The notes: generated by a model from the sequence alone, not told the origin. 64,000 nt of DNA from Ruthenibacterium lactatiformans (GCF_000949455.1 NZ_JXXK01000008.1:62001-126000); one strand, 5' to 3'; shown: positions 51,090-59,999, counted from the first letter of the stretch. Numbers and translations: made by a program.

Positions 51090-51983
51090 ATGGAGACGCC
51101 CACCCACTGTACGTTGTGTCCTCGCCGCTGCGGGGCGGACCGCACGCGGACGCATGGCCTTTGCGGCGGCGGCGGTATGGTGAAAATCGCGCGCGCGGCG
51201 CTGCATTTCTGGGAGGAGCCCTGCATCTCCGGCACACAGGGCAGCGGCACGGTGTTCTTTTCGGGCTGCCCGCTGCAATGCTGCTACTGCCAGAATCACG
51301 GCATCAGCGCCGGAAATTTCGGGCGGGAGATATCCACCCGGCGCCTGGCGGATATTTTTCTGGAGCTTCAGGAGCAAGGCGCACACAACATCAACCTTGT
51401 CACGGCGGGGCATTACCTGCCCTGGGTATGCGAGGCACTCGATATGGCCCGGCCCGGGCTGCATATCCCGGTGGTATACAATACCAGCGGCTATGAAACG
51501 CCCGAGGCCGTGGCCGCCCTGCGCGGCTATGTGGACATCTGGCTGGCGGACGTCAAATACCGCTCGCCGGAGCTTTCCGCCGAATATTCAAACGCGCCGG
51601 ACTATTTCGAGGCTGCCCGCACCGCCGTAAAGGCGATGATCGCGCAGGCCGGGCCGCCTGTTCTGGACGGTCAGGGACTGATGCGCAGCGGCGTTATCCT
51701 GCGGCATCTGGCACTGCCGGGCGCCGCGGCGGATACCCGCGCCGTGCTTCGCTTTATGGCCAAAGAACTTCCGCCGGGAAGCTTTTTGACGAGCCTGATG
51801 AGCCAGTACACGCCGTTCTACAAGGCGAAGGAGCACAAGGCCCTGGGGCGGCGCATTTCGACGTATGAATACCGAAAGGCTGTGGACTATGCGGTAGAGC
51901 TTGGCCTGACGGAAGGCTTCATGCAGGAAAAAAGCAGTGCAAAGGAGGAATACACTCCCGCTTTCAATTTGGAAGGCGTGTGA
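51090..51983 (+). CDS. radical SAM protein, PflA-related
   Basis: A 297-residue protein with the radical SAM cluster motif FFSGCPLQCCYCQNH (CX3CX2C) at about residue 57 and an N-terminal Cys group (CTLCPRRCGADR, LCGGGG) that may bind a second cluster. It resembles the pyruvate-formate-lyase-activating-like group found beside small hypothetical genes, not PflA itself, since no pfl gene is here. It uses S-adenosylmethionine to form a radical; the target is unknown. The next gene starts 10 bases later. Confidence 0.88.
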   Translation: METPTHCTLCPRRCGADRTRTHGLCGGGGMVKIARAALHFWEEPCISGTQGSGTVFFSGCPLQCCYCQNHGISAGNFGREISTRRLADIFLELQEQGAHNINLVTAGHYLPWVCEALDMARPGLHIPVVYNTSGYETPEAVAALRGYVDIWLADVKYRSPELSAEYSNAPDYFEAARTAVKAMIAQAGPPVLDGQGLMRSGVILRHLALPGAAADTRAVLRFMAKELPPGSFLTSLMSQYTPFYKAKEHKALGRRISTYEYRKAVDYAVELGLTEGFMQEKSSAKEEYTPAFNLEGV

Positions 51984-51993
51984 GGGAGCTGGT

Positions 51994-52956
51994 ATGGAGG
52001 AAAAGGATTCTCTTGCGGTTTATTACGGAAAAAATTTCTGGACGGCGCCCCAGGGCGCACCGGCGCAGGCCGTGCCCGTGGACTGGCAGTTCACCTGGGC
52101 CGGGCATTTGTGCCGCATCCCGGCGCTGTATGTTTCAGACGCCGGGCTTACGCTTGATGTGCTTCTGTTTCTGGACAGCGGCGCGGTGCGCACGTTCTGC
52201 AAAAAATATGCGGGGGTGGACGGCGAGCGCCTCACGCCCTTGGAAGAGCGGATGTTGGAGGGAGAACGGCCCATCCCGGAGGCTTCCTTTTCCCCGCGCC
52301 TGATCAACGGCCTGCCTGTGGAGCCGTGCGCATCCAGCAGCTTCACCTGGGTTCCCTTTGTGCGGCGCGAACGGCCCGACGCCGCCGTAGACGCCGTGCG
52401 CGCCGCTTACGCTTCCCTGTGCCTGCCGGGCGACTGCTATGTGTGCCACCGTGTGCACGCCCCCTGGCCCCGCGGGATGCAGACCGCTGTAAAAAGCCTG
52501 TCACTGGAGGTCGCCGCCGGGCCGCGGTGGATGCCCGTCGGCCGCGAATTCGCCGTCAACGAAGTGAGCGCTGCCGCCTGTGCGGTGCCTTTCGCACACC
52601 CGGCTACAGGCGCAAAGCACACGCTTTATGTAAATGAACTTGCTTTCCTTCACCGCGGCCCCACACCGCGCCTGCCGCAGTTGGAGGAGGGCTGGCTGCC
52701 GGTGATCGCCTACGAGATCGTGCCGCCCCTGCCCGCCGGCGAGGAACCGGAGCTGATGGAAACGGGCCTGCCGCCCATCGAATGCACCGGACCGGTTGGC
52801 GTAGCGCTGAGCGACAGCGGCCCCGGCCCGCACGGCACAAAGCCACGCGCAGCCTGCGGCTGGCTGCGCGGCGCGCAGGGCGGCGCGGTACATATGGCGC
52901 TGGCAGGCATCCATGCTCAGCGTGGAAGTTCTCTGCGCTATTCCTTCGAGGTGTAA
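51994..52956 (+). CDS. hypothetical protein linked to the radical SAM gene
   Basis: A 320-residue soluble protein. ATG 51994 follows GGGAG; the longer frame upstream runs through the radical SAM gene in another phase. It has scattered cysteines, including CYVCHR near residue 150, and otherwise no motif I recognise. It lacks a signal peptide. Its tight coupling to the radical SAM gene suggests a shared process. It ends before a strong terminator at 53025. Confidence 0.65.
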   Translation: MEEKDSLAVYYGKNFWTAPQGAPAQAVPVDWQFTWAGHLCRIPALYVSDAGLTLDVLLFLDSGAVRTFCKKYAGVDGERLTPLEERMLEGERPIPEASFSPRLINGLPVEPCASSSFTWVPFVRRERPDAAVDAVRAAYASLCLPGDCYVCHRVHAPWPRGMQTAVKSLSLEVAAGPRWMPVGREFAVNEVSAAACAVPFAHPATGAKHTLYVNELAFLHRGPTPRLPQLEEGWLPVIAYEIVPPLPAGEEPELMETGLPPIECTGPVGVALSDSGPGPHGTKPRAACGWLRGAQGGAVHMALAGIHAQRGSSLRYSFEV

Positions 52957-53024
52957 GCATCCTCAGGAAGCCGCCCGGCTTTCCCGCCGGGCACGCTGAG
53001 CTTTCTCTCCTTCTTTTCGGAAAC

Positions 53025-53068
53025 AAAAAGCGTCCCGTCTGCATCTTGCCGCAGGCGGGACGCTTTTT
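53025..53068. terminator. bidirectional terminator
   Basis: An 18-bp inverted repeat with one bulge (53025-53042 with 53051-53068), A-rich at one end and T-rich at the other. Confidence 0.8.
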
Positions 53069-53104
53069 ATTGTACGCATCCGGGTATTCCGCGCCGGACC
53101 GCGC

Positions 53105-53317
53105 TCATTTCAAAAGCAGCGGCAGAAACGGAAGGACAACGCCGAAAACGAGGAACAGCGCGCCCCCGAAACGGATGCCGAACCTGTATAACTCCGACGG
53201 CTCATCGGCGCGGTACGATTTCCACTGCTCGGTCCATTTCCAAACCAGCGCCGGACGAAGCAGGCACAGCAGCCCCAGCGCAATACAAACCGCCGAAAGG
53301 ATCATACAATATACCAT
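53105..53317 (-). CDS. small membrane protein (DUF6199-like)
   Basis: A 70-residue protein with two hydrophobic segments (about residues 2-20 and 48-68) and a polar loop containing WKWTEQWKSYRADEPSELY. The pattern is that of a small Firmicutes membrane family named DUF6199, from memory. It follows the zinc-ribbon membrane gene by 42 bases on the same strand, so the two are probably one unit. Function unknown. Confidence 0.7.
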   Translation of the reverse strand: MVYCMILSAVCIALGLLCLLRPALVWKWTEQWKSYRADEPSELYRFGIRFGGALFLVFGVVLPFLPLLLK

Positions 53318-53359
53318 TCTCCACCTCTCTCTCCATTCCGTTGCGTTTCTTTCCCTGCC

Positions 53360-54106
53360 TCAGTAGTAAAAAGCCGGGGACGCCACCGCCATTATCAAAA
53401 ACAGCACGAACGTCAATACAAAAAACACAGCCCATGCGATGACACGCGCAGCCAGAAAGCCCCGCGCAAAGTTGCGGCGGTTGGGGCGGCCCGGGCTGTC
53501 CAGCGCCCAGACGAGCAGGAACACCAGCCCGATCACCGGCACCATTCCCAAAAGGGACATTCCGAGATAGGAGCCCATGGATATCGGCTCGGGCAGCTCC
53601 GGCTGTCCGTAGCTTTGCATGCCGGGCGTATAATAGGCAGGCCGCTGCGCATAAGCGGGCGGCGGAACGCCCGGGCCGGGTGTTCCCTCAGGCCGCGGCG
53701 GCATATAGATGGGCCGCGGCGCAGCCCCCACAGGGCTGCCGCCCTGCGGCGGATACGGATACGCCTCCCCCTGCCCGTGGATGGGAGGCACGGGCGCACC
53801 CGGTCCGGGCTGCGTCGGGATTTCCCCCGCGGAGACCGTCACAGGCGGCTCCTCCAGCCGTCCGGCCTGCCGTGGTTCACCCGTGCCCGCCTCCCGCACG
53901 GGTGGCTCCGGCAAGTCGGCCGCGGGCGCGCTTCCGCCCTCCTGCCCGGACAGCCCTGCATCGCGGGTGCCGTCCTGCGCTTGTGCCTGCGGCGGCTCCG
54001 CCATCCGGTCCGGCTCATCGGGTTCGATCCTACGTCCGCAGTTCGGGCATGCGTCCAGGCCCGGCACAAGCGCCGTGCCGCAGATAGGACAAAAGTTTTT
54101 TGCCAT
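53360..54106 (-). CDS. zinc-ribbon membrane protein with proline-rich linker
   Basis: A 248-residue protein. Residues 5-27 form a zinc ribbon (FCPICGT then CPNCGR). A long low-complexity linker rich in Pro, Gly, Gln and Glu (~30-165) follows, then two hydrophobic segments at the C terminus (~178-205 and 222-245). The layout is common in Clostridia; the role is unknown, perhaps envelope-linked. A ribosome site (AGGAGC) precedes the ATG. Confidence 0.8.
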   Translation of the reverse strand: MAKNFCPICGTALVPGLDACPNCGRRIEPDEPDRMAEPPQAQAQDGTRDAGLSGQEGGSAPAADLPEPPVREAGTGEPRQAGRLEEPPVTVSAGEIPTQPGPGAPVPPIHGQGEAYPYPPQGGSPVGAAPRPIYMPPRPEGTPGPGVPPPAYAQRPAYYTPGMQSYGQPELPEPISMGSYLGMSLLGMVPVIGLVFLLVWALDSPGRPNRRNFARGFLAARVIAWAVFFVLTFVLFLIMAVASPAFYY

Positions 54107-54146
54107 TGCAAAACGCTCCTTTCCGCGCGCCCCATGGGGCCTGCGG

Positions 54147-55256
54147 TCAAAAATACATATATACCTGACAGGGGATCATGCCATTGTACAGCTTGCGGCG
54201 GCGTTTGGCCTTTTTGCCGAAATGCTGCTCAAAATCCGCGTCCGCCGTAATAATGTATGCGCTGCGCACGGGGTTTTCCTCCAGCCGACGGCCCAGCATG
54301 CGCTCCAGCTCCGCGGCGGCGGCAAGGTCTCCCAGGCGCTCGCCATAAGGCGGATTGGTGAACACCATCGCGCCGGGGGCAGGGGAAAAATCCTTCACAT
54401 CCGCCGTAAAGAACCTGCAGTGCTTTTCCACTCCCGCCAGCTTTGCATTGGCCGCAGCCAACGCCACCGCCGCAGGGTCAATGTCAAAGCCTACGCCTTG
54501 GAATTCCACGCCCCGCCGGATCTCCGAAAGGGCTTTCTCCCGCTGCTCTTTCCAGACGGCGGCAGGCAGAAACGCATAGTGCTCCGCCGTAAAGCGGCGC
54601 CGCAGGCCGGGGGCCATGTTCATGGCCTTCATCGCGGCCTCGATCATCAGCGTACCGCTGCCGCAGAACGGGTCCTGCGCCAGTGTGTCGGGATAGATGC
54701 GGCCCAGGTCAATGATGGCCGCGGCCAGCGTCTCCTTGATGGGCGCCTCCATACTGTTTTTGCGGTAACCGCGCTTGTGCAGGCCGTCGCCGGAGGTATC
54801 CAGCATTACCTCCACCATATTTTTGCGGATGGAAAAACGTATTTTGTACAGCGCGCCGTCCTCTGGCAGAACCTGCACCCGGTGCCCGCGCTTGAGCCGC
54901 TCCACCACAGCCTTTTTCACGATGCTTTGACAGGCCGGAACGCTGGAAAGCGCACTGGACAGACTACTGCCCTTCACCGGGAACTCCGCGTCCGCGGGCA
55001 GCAGCTCTTCCCAGGGAATGGCCGATACGCCGTCAAACAGCTCGTCAAAGGTAACGGCCTTGTAGGTCTTAAGGAGGATGAGCACGCGCTCGGCACAGCG
55101 GCTCCACAGATTGGCGGCTGCGATGATGTCCGGCCCGCCGCGGAACGCCACGCGTCCATCTGTGACAGCGACATCCTCTGCGCCGATGCGCTTAAAGTCG
55201 AACGCCGCGGCGCTCTCTGTGCCAAAATAGCAGGGTGCGATCAAATCATATTTCAA
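54147..55256 (-). CDS. THUMP-domain rRNA guanine-N2 methyltransferase (RlmL-like)
   Basis: A 369-residue protein. The THUMP RNA-binding domain (~1-160) is followed by the UPF0020 methyltransferase domain with the SAM motifs DPFCGSGTLMIEAA and GFDIDPAAV and the catalytic FTNPPYGERL. It methylates the exocyclic N2 of a guanine in 23S rRNA, as RlmL/YpsC relatives do; the exact base is inferred. It is a single gene with a promoter at 55384. Confidence 0.92.
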   Translation of the reverse strand: MKYDLIAPCYFGTESAAAFDFKRIGAEDVAVTDGRVAFRGGPDIIAAANLWSRCAERVLILLKTYKAVTFDELFDGVSAIPWEELLPADAEFPVKGSSLSSALSSVPACQSIVKKAVVERLKRGHRVQVLPEDGALYKIRFSIRKNMVEVMLDTSGDGLHKRGYRKNSMEAPIKETLAAAIIDLGRIYPDTLAQDPFCGSGTLMIEAAMKAMNMAPGLRRRFTAEHYAFLPAAVWKEQREKALSEIRRGVEFQGVGFDIDPAAVALAAANAKLAGVEKHCRFFTADVKDFSPAPGAMVFTNPPYGERLGDLAAAAELERMLGRRLEENPVRSAYIITADADFEQHFGKKAKRRRKLYNGMIPCQVYMYF

Positions 55257-55383
55257 AATTGTTTTCCTCGTCTTTTTAAAATCGTGTCAGGGCAGCGCCC
55301 CGGCATTCCGCAGGCCGGGACCGCCGTGACGGCTTGGGGGCGATAAAGCCCGTACCAGCCGTACAACGTGCGTTATCAGTTTA

Positions 55384-55412
55384 AGTATAGCACAAGCCCG
55401 GCCGCATCACAA
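55384..55412 (-). promoter_or_regulatory. promoter of the rRNA methyltransferase gene
   Basis: On the minus strand TTGTGA, 17 bp, TATACT, about 130 bases upstream of the start. Between 55413 and 55629 I see no gene or other clear feature. Confidence 0.6.
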
Positions 55413-55629
55413 GCGGCGGCTGTTTTCTGAATGAAATGATCCGGCGGTGCGGCGCCCGGCACCTGTCCCCCTTCCCTTACCGATCCGACGGCCGGACGGA
55501 ACATGAACTGCAACACCTCCCGGTTCGGGAGCAAAATAATTCACAGAACAGCTTTTGGTACCGATGTCTCCATCCGGTCGCGCCGTACCTTAAAGGCACC
55601 CTGCAAATACGCCGCATTGTTCTTTCATA

Positions 55630-55783
55630 TATGGTATAATAACCTCAAACCCGCCGCTTGCGCGGCTGCGCGCACTTCATGCGCTGATGCGCTTATCGCG
55701 CATTGCTTTGAGAACATTGAACCATGCAAAACCGCAATGGATGCGGTTTTGTTGTGGCCGCTTCGCGGCGCTATGGTATAATA
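55630..55783 (+). repeat. structured repeat A, single copy
   Basis: A 130-base element (55642-55771) lies between two direct copies of TATGGTATAATA (55630-55641 and 55772-55783). Its sequence matches the array at 33.7 kb, with changes that keep pairing: one stem is CAAAACCGC/GCGGTTTTG here and CAAAATT/AATTTTG there. The 158 bases up to the HIT remnant contain another imperfect stem (ATACCAT...ATGGTAT) but no gene. Confidence 0.8.
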
Positions 55784-55941
55784 TGTCCGGTTGGCGAATG
55801 TAAGCCGCAGGCGAAGCATGCGCTTAGCGGCATAGATACCATGTTTCTTAGTGAACACGAGCGGTACCCGAAGTGCGAGCTTAGAAAATGGTATATTGTC
55901 CGTGAAACAACAGGAAGCCGCCGTTTGGGGCGAAAAGGCAA

Positions 55942-56394
55942 ATGGCAGATAGCTGCAGCGACTGTGAAAGAATCGAGTTGATCAAAAAGCAGAAGACCCC
56001 ATATTTTGTCAGAGAATCAAAAACCGGTTACGTCGTTATCGGTGACAATCAGCGCATAAAAAGACATTCTCTTTTTCTATGCAAGCAATGCGTCTCTGAG
56101 CTGCATCTTTTAGCACTTGAATTCAGATATGGCTTTCTGACAGAAATGTCTATCGCAGCTGAAGCCGTTTATAAAAGCGTTTAAGCCGGAAAAGCTGAAT
56201 TATGAACTTCTGCGCGTAGGCGGCGTCCATATGCACGGCATATATTTTCCAGAAGAAACGGCGATACGCCCCGCCCCGGCCCTGTTTGGCAGTTGGGGAA
56301 GGAATTGTCGTCGGAGAAATATCGTCCCTCCTCAGAAGAATTGGCAGCTTTAAAGACACAGTTGAACATAGAATTGGACAAGCTCTTGTTATAG
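55942..56394 (+). pseudogene. HIT-family hydrolase remnant with two frameshifts
   Basis: Frame 1 (55942 to ~56172) reads CSDCERIELIKKQKTPYFVRE, TGYVVIGDNQR and FRYGFLTEMSIAAEAVYK. A shift continues as AFKPEKLNYELLRVGGVHMHGIYFPEE, which holds a damaged HIT site (HMHGIYF in place of HxHxHxx). A second shift near 56250 continues as GDTPRPGPVWQLGKELSSEKYRPS to a stop at 56394. The three pieces together match a ~150-residue clostridial HIT protein from end to end. These enzymes hydrolyse nucleotide-linked phosphates. The gene is broken and not expected to work. Confidence 0.8.
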
Positions 56395-56459
56395 ACCGCC
56401 TGCTTGACCATCATACATCACCTGCGGAAGGCCCTGTTCCCGGCGCCGGCCGCACAAAA

Positions 56460-56496
56460 ACATCCTGCCCGGAATTTATACGGGCAGGATGTTTTG
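56460..56496. terminator. terminator hairpin, left duplicate
   Basis: ACATCCTGCCCG and CGGGCAGGATGT pair around a 9-base loop and are followed by TTTTG. Nearly identical to the hairpin at 56673-56705, with one base changed in the loop. Confidence 0.8.
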
Positions 56497-56672
56497 CAGC
56501 TTGTCGAAAAAGCTACGCTTTTGCGCCAAGCTGCCTACGAACAGGGCCTGCGGCCCCGTTCGCCGCGCACGGCGCGGGATTATTTTAAATGAAAAAGGGG
56601 TTCGCCATCCCTTTTTCAAGCTTTTTCCCCGGACGCTTCTTTTCCTTCTTTGCCTTTTTCGATGGTCTAAAA
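56497..56672 (+). repeat. dispersed repeat B, copy 2
   Basis: This stretch matches repeat B at 31.9 kb. It has short inverted ends (TCGAAAAAG near 56513 and CTTTTTCGA near 56655) and lies between two copies of the same terminator. Its central frame from ATG 56589 (MKKGFAIPFSSFFPG) corresponds to the one at 32028 and is probably not a gene. I see no other gene in 56395-56782. Confidence 0.7.
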
Positions 56673-56709
56673 ACATCCTGCCCGGAATTTATGCGGGCAG
56701 GATGTTTTG
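56673..56709. terminator. terminator hairpin, right duplicate
   Basis: Same 12-bp stem as the hairpin at 56460, followed by TTTTGC on the plus strand; the A tract before it can also act for the leftward ABC transporter genes. Confidence 0.8.
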
Positions 56710-56782
56710 CTCCTTCACGCTGTCGGCGCTTCAATGAAAAGAACCGCTTTATCCCAGAACATTTTATCCGGTCGGTTCCGCC

Positions 56783-57502
56783 TTACTCTTTCTCCAAGCG
56801 CTTGAGCAGCAGCATGCAGAGAACGGACGACATTGCCATCACCAGAGCCAGCGGCCACAGGTTCCCAGCGGAAAATCCGCCGTCCTTCATCAGGCAAAAG
56901 CCCCATGACGCAGGAAATATCCGTCCCGCCGCACCAAGAACGCCGGGCAGCAGCTCCGACGGGAACATAATGCCCGACAGAAGAATGGAGGGAAGAAAAA
57001 CGAGCTGGGAAAACATGGTCAGCTTCGCCTGATCCCTTACTGCCACCCCAAGCACGCCGCCCACGCTCAGCGACGCGGCAGTAAAAACCGCCAGGGCACC
57101 GAAATACGCTGCCGGGTCGGCAGGCGCCGCCGCGCCGAATGCAGGCGGCGCAGCCAAATAGATTACCGCGCTCATCAGCATCAGATGCAGAAATGTGGAC
57201 AAGAGCGCCGGGATGAGACCGAAGTACAGCGGCACACCGTTGGCTTTGTACATTTTTTTGATATCGCCGCCGTAGATCTCCACCAGCGAGGGCGGCAGGC
57301 CGATCAGCGCCCCCATGGAGACACCCATCACCGTCATGGACGGAACCAGCGTTTCCCGCGCGGACGGGTTGACCGATGTAAAAATCCCTCCCATCATTGC
57401 AAAAAACAAAAGCGGCACCACATAGCAGGTAATGAGCAGCGTCCTGCTGCGGATGTCCAGCCGCCATTGCAGCGCCGTGCCATACAAAAACGCCCCCATC
57501 AT
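56783..57502 (-). CDS. ABC-2 type transporter permease
   Basis: A 239-residue membrane protein with six predicted segments. The start ATG 57502 overlaps the ATPase stop as ATGA. Features are the first helix after LQWRLDIRSRTLLITCYVVPLLFF and the later FLPSILLSGIMFPSELLP, typical of the DrrB/ABC-2 group. With the ATPase it forms an exporter of a drug, lipid or peptide. It is the last gene of a three-gene unit with a MerR-type regulator. Confidence 0.9.
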   Translation of the reverse strand: MMGAFLYGTALQWRLDIRSRTLLITCYVVPLLFFAMMGGIFTSVNPSARETLVPSMTVMGVSMGALIGLPPSLVEIYGGDIKKMYKANGVPLYFGLIPALLSTFLHLMLMSAVIYLAAPPAFGAAAPADPAAYFGALAVFTAASLSVGGVLGVAVRDQAKLTMFSQLVFLPSILLSGIMFPSELLPGVLGAAGRIFPASWGFCLMKDGGFSAGNLWPLALVMAMSSVLCMLLLKRLEKE

Positions 57503-58311
57503 ACATCCTCCTTCGCAATATCCATAAAATGCTGCTCCAGTGTTCCCCGTCCTACTGTAACATCCAGAATCGCGACGCCGCACCGTTTGTAAGCTTCCAG
57601 CAACGGCAGCAGGGCCTCCCCTACGTCGTCAGCCTCAAAACGCTCCTCACCCTGCGCTGTCCGGACGCACACAAGGTATCGGCTGCCGATATGCGCGGTC
57701 AGTTCCGTCACAGTGCCCAGAAAAACCAACTCTCCGCGGTTCAGGATGCCGATGCGGCTGCACAGGCTTTCCACCTCCGCCATATCATGGCTGGCCAGGA
57801 CGATGGTTTTCCCCTGCGCCTGCAGTGCGCGGATCTGCGCGTGGAGCGCCACCCGCCCCTCCACGTCCAGCCCGGCTGTGGGTTCATCCAGAAATACCAC
57901 GTCCGGCCTTCCGGTGAGCGCAAGTGCAAGATGCAGCCGCCGCTTTTGTCCGGTGGACAGCGCGCCGTACTGCGTTTTTTTCATCCCACCGATGCCCAGT
58001 GCGTCCAGCATGGCCGCATCCGGCTTCGTTCCGTTCCATTTTGCAAACAGCGCCACGGCCTCCATGGGCCGGATGTGCGCCGGCAGAGAGGCGGACTGAA
58101 GCTGTATCCCGGCCTTGCCCCACACCACAGCACTGCCGCCATCCTGCCGCCGCAGGCCCTCGATGCATTCCAGCGCCGTGGTCTTTCCCGCGCCGTTCAC
58201 CCCCAGCAGCGCAAAGATCTCGCCCTGCTCCACCGTGAAGGTCAGTCCCTTCAGCACCGCACGGCCTGCGTAACTTTTTTGCAGGCCCTCCACCCGTATC
58301 GCACAGCTCAT
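57499..58311 (-). CDS. ABC transporter ATP-binding protein
   Basis: A 270-residue ATPase. Walker A is GVNGAGKTT, the Q loop IQLQSASLP, the signature LSTGQKRR (a T for the usual G), Walker B VVFLDEPTAGLD and the switch His in ASHDM. It belongs to the CcmA/DrrA-like drug-export group. ATG 58311 overlaps the stop of the MerR gene (ATGA). It pairs with the permease gene that follows. Confidence 0.93.
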   Translation of the reverse strand: MSCAIRVEGLQKSYAGRAVLKGLTFTVEQGEIFALLGVNGAGKTTALECIEGLRRQDGGSAVVWGKAGIQLQSASLPAHIRPMEAVALFAKWNGTKPDAAMLDALGIGGMKKTQYGALSTGQKRRLHLALALTGRPDVVFLDEPTAGLDVEGRVALHAQIRALQAQGKTIVLASHDMAEVESLCSRIGILNRGELVFLGTVTELTAHIGSRYLVCVRTAQGEERFEADDVGEALLPLLEAYKRCGVAILDVTVGRGTLEQHFMDIAKEDV

Positions 58312-59111
58312 TGCATATCCTCCCCTGTCGGCCCTGTCCCGATCCGGGTAAAATAGGCGTCCAGCGCCGGCTCGATGTACGCACTTGCCGCGGCCTGCCT
58401 TTGCCGCCACGCGGCGTCCGCTCCGTCAAAGCTTCCCATCTCCATCAGCTTTGCCAAAATTTCCATGTCCCCGCCGGTGAACTCCGTCACCATCTGCCAA
58501 AATGCGGCCGCCAGCGCCTGCCCCCGCGCCCCTTCGGGCGGCTCGCCTGCGGCCTGCAGACGCAGCGCCTCGTCCTGCAGGCGGTTGAAGGTCTCCAGCA
58601 TCGCCCGGCCGCTCTCCTTGTCGAAGCGGCTGCGGATATGGTCCAGCGTTCTTTCGTCAAAATGCTTGATGAGCCAGTAAAACTCATTTTTCATCTGCAG
58701 GTTCACAATAATATCCGCGTACTTTTTAAAGTCCACCGTCTGCATCTGCAGCACCTCGGCACGCAAAGTCTCAATGGCCGTGAGTGATTCCGTCAGCACC
58801 GCGATCTTCTCCCGCACGGCGGCAGCCTGCGCTGCCAGCGCGTCCGCAACGTCGGCGGGCGTATCCAACGGCGCAAGCCTGTTTTTGATGTCGTCCAGGG
58901 AAAAACCCAGAGACTTCAGCGACAGGATTTGATGGAGCTGTATCATATCCTTATCCGTGTACAGTCTTCGCCCGCCTCCGCTTTCTGCCGTGGGAGAAAG
59001 CAGTCCCTCCCTGTCGTAGTATTGAAGCGTGCGGACCGTGACGCCCATTCTTTCCGCCAGCTTTCCCACGGTCATAAAGCCATCCGGCAGCGCCCGTTCA
59101 TTTTTTGGCAT
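58308..59111 (-). CDS. MerR-family regulator with TipAS-like domain
   Basis: A 267-residue protein. The N-terminal MerR winged helix (MTVGKLAERMGVTVRTLQYYDREGLL) is followed by a coiled coil (~80-125) and a C-terminal helical domain resembling the TipAS drug-binding domain (FTGGDMEILAKL, about residue 222). ATG 59111 follows GGGAGGTG. It is the first gene of the operon with the ABC exporter, so it probably switches the exporter on when a hydrophobic drug binds. Confidence 0.88.
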   Translation of the reverse strand: MPKNERALPDGFMTVGKLAERMGVTVRTLQYYDREGLLSPTAESGGGRRLYTDKDMIQLHQILSLKSLGFSLDDIKNRLAPLDTPADVADALAAQAAAVREKIAVLTESLTAIETLRAEVLQMQTVDFKKYADIIVNLQMKNEFYWLIKHFDERTLDHIRSRFDKESGRAMLETFNRLQDEALRLQAAGEPPEGARGQALAAAFWQMVTEFTGGDMEILAKLMEMGSFDGADAAWRQRQAAASAYIEPALDAYFTRIGTGPTGEDMQ

Positions 59112-59204
59112 CTCTATCACCTCCCTGCCATTATATTTCATGACGCCGCGTCACAAGCAACCCTTTTTTGACGCCCATGCAAAATATTTTCCGGCGCTTG
59201 GCGC

Positions 59205-59237
59205 AAAAAAGCGCCGCGCGAAACTTCGTGCGGCGCT
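59205..59237 (-). terminator. terminator of hpf
   Basis: AGCGCCGC and GCGGCGCT pair, and the leftward transcript continues into TTTTTT. Confidence 0.85.
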
Positions 59238-59267
59238 CTGCCTGCAATCTTCATTGAAAAGTACGCA

Positions 59268-59795
59268 TCAGCGTTCCGGAATCAGTACGCCGTAGCTGCC
59301 GTCCTTGCGGCGGTACACCGCGTGGATCTCATCGGTGTCCGCGTCGCGGAATAAAAAGAACGTGTGGCCCAGCATATTCATCTCCAAAATCGCCTCATCC
59401 ACGGTGCTTGGCTTGCAGGAAAAGCGTTTTTCGCGGATGATGCTGTATGCTTCTTCCGGCTCCGCCTCGTGGGCGGCAAGCGCGAATTCCTCCACCGCGG
59501 GCTGATAGACACGGTTTTCCAAACGCTTGCGGTTTTTAACGATGCGCCGCGTCAGCAGGTCTACCGCCGCGTCGAACGCATCTTCCATACGGTCGGCCGA
59601 TTTCTCGGCACGGCTCGTAAAGCCCTTGTCTTTAACGGTCACCTCCACCGTCTGCCAGTCCTTTTCCACGGTCACGGTAACGTTCGCCTCCGCGCTGTCG
59701 GAAAAGAATTTGTCCAACTTTGCAAGCTTTGTTTCCACGCGCTGTATAAACGCGTCCTTCAGGTTGACTTTTCGTCCTGTGCATGTGATCTTCAT
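59268..59795 (-). CDS. hpf: long-form ribosome hibernation promoting factor
   Basis: A 175-residue protein. The N-terminal ribosome-binding domain (~1-100, with KITCTGRKVNLKDAF and VTVEKDWQTVEV) is joined by a linker to the C-terminal dimerisation domain (~120-175, VREKRF-like KRFSCKPSTVDEAILEMNMLGHTFFLFRD). This long form pairs 70S ribosomes into inactive 100S dimers. It has a strong ribosome site (AAGGAGG) and its own promoter and terminator. Confidence 0.95.
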   Translation of the reverse strand: MKITCTGRKVNLKDAFIQRVETKLAKLDKFFSDSAEANVTVTVEKDWQTVEVTVKDKGFTSRAEKSADRMEDAFDAAVDLLTRRIVKNRKRLENRVYQPAVEEFALAAHEAEPEEAYSIIREKRFSCKPSTVDEAILEMNMLGHTFFLFRDADTDEIHAVYRRKDGSYGVLIPER

Positions 59796-59857
59796 AAACC
59801 AAAGCCTCCTTTAACAGTTGAAAAAGCGGCGTGGACAACCCCGCTTCTTCTGTTTTG

Positions 59858-59887
59858 ATTATACCACGTCAGCACGTGATTTTACAA
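59858..59887 (-). promoter_or_regulatory. hpf promoter
   Basis: On the minus strand TTGTAA, 18 bp, TATAAT, with TGG before the -10 box (extended -10). A small stem (AAGCGG/CCGCTT) lies in the leader. Confidence 0.65.
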
Positions 59888-59966
59888 GGATTTTATAGGC
59901 AATATTTACAAAATGTTATTTTAGCATACACAAAAAAATATACAATTCGCACGCAATGTAAATTAA

Positions 59967-59999
59967 AAAGCGGCGCAACTGAACAAGCCGCGCCGCTTT
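59967..59999 (-). terminator. terminator of the S1-domain gene
   Basis: AAAGCGGCGC and GCGCCGCTTT pair, with TTTTT on the leftward transcript. It ends the sporulation/division block. Confidence 0.85.

Noticed and set aside
53709..55346. 545-codon plus-strand frame over the zinc-ribbon and methyltransferase genes
   Set aside because: It spans two supported genes on the opposite strand and a gap; no ribosome site or domain.
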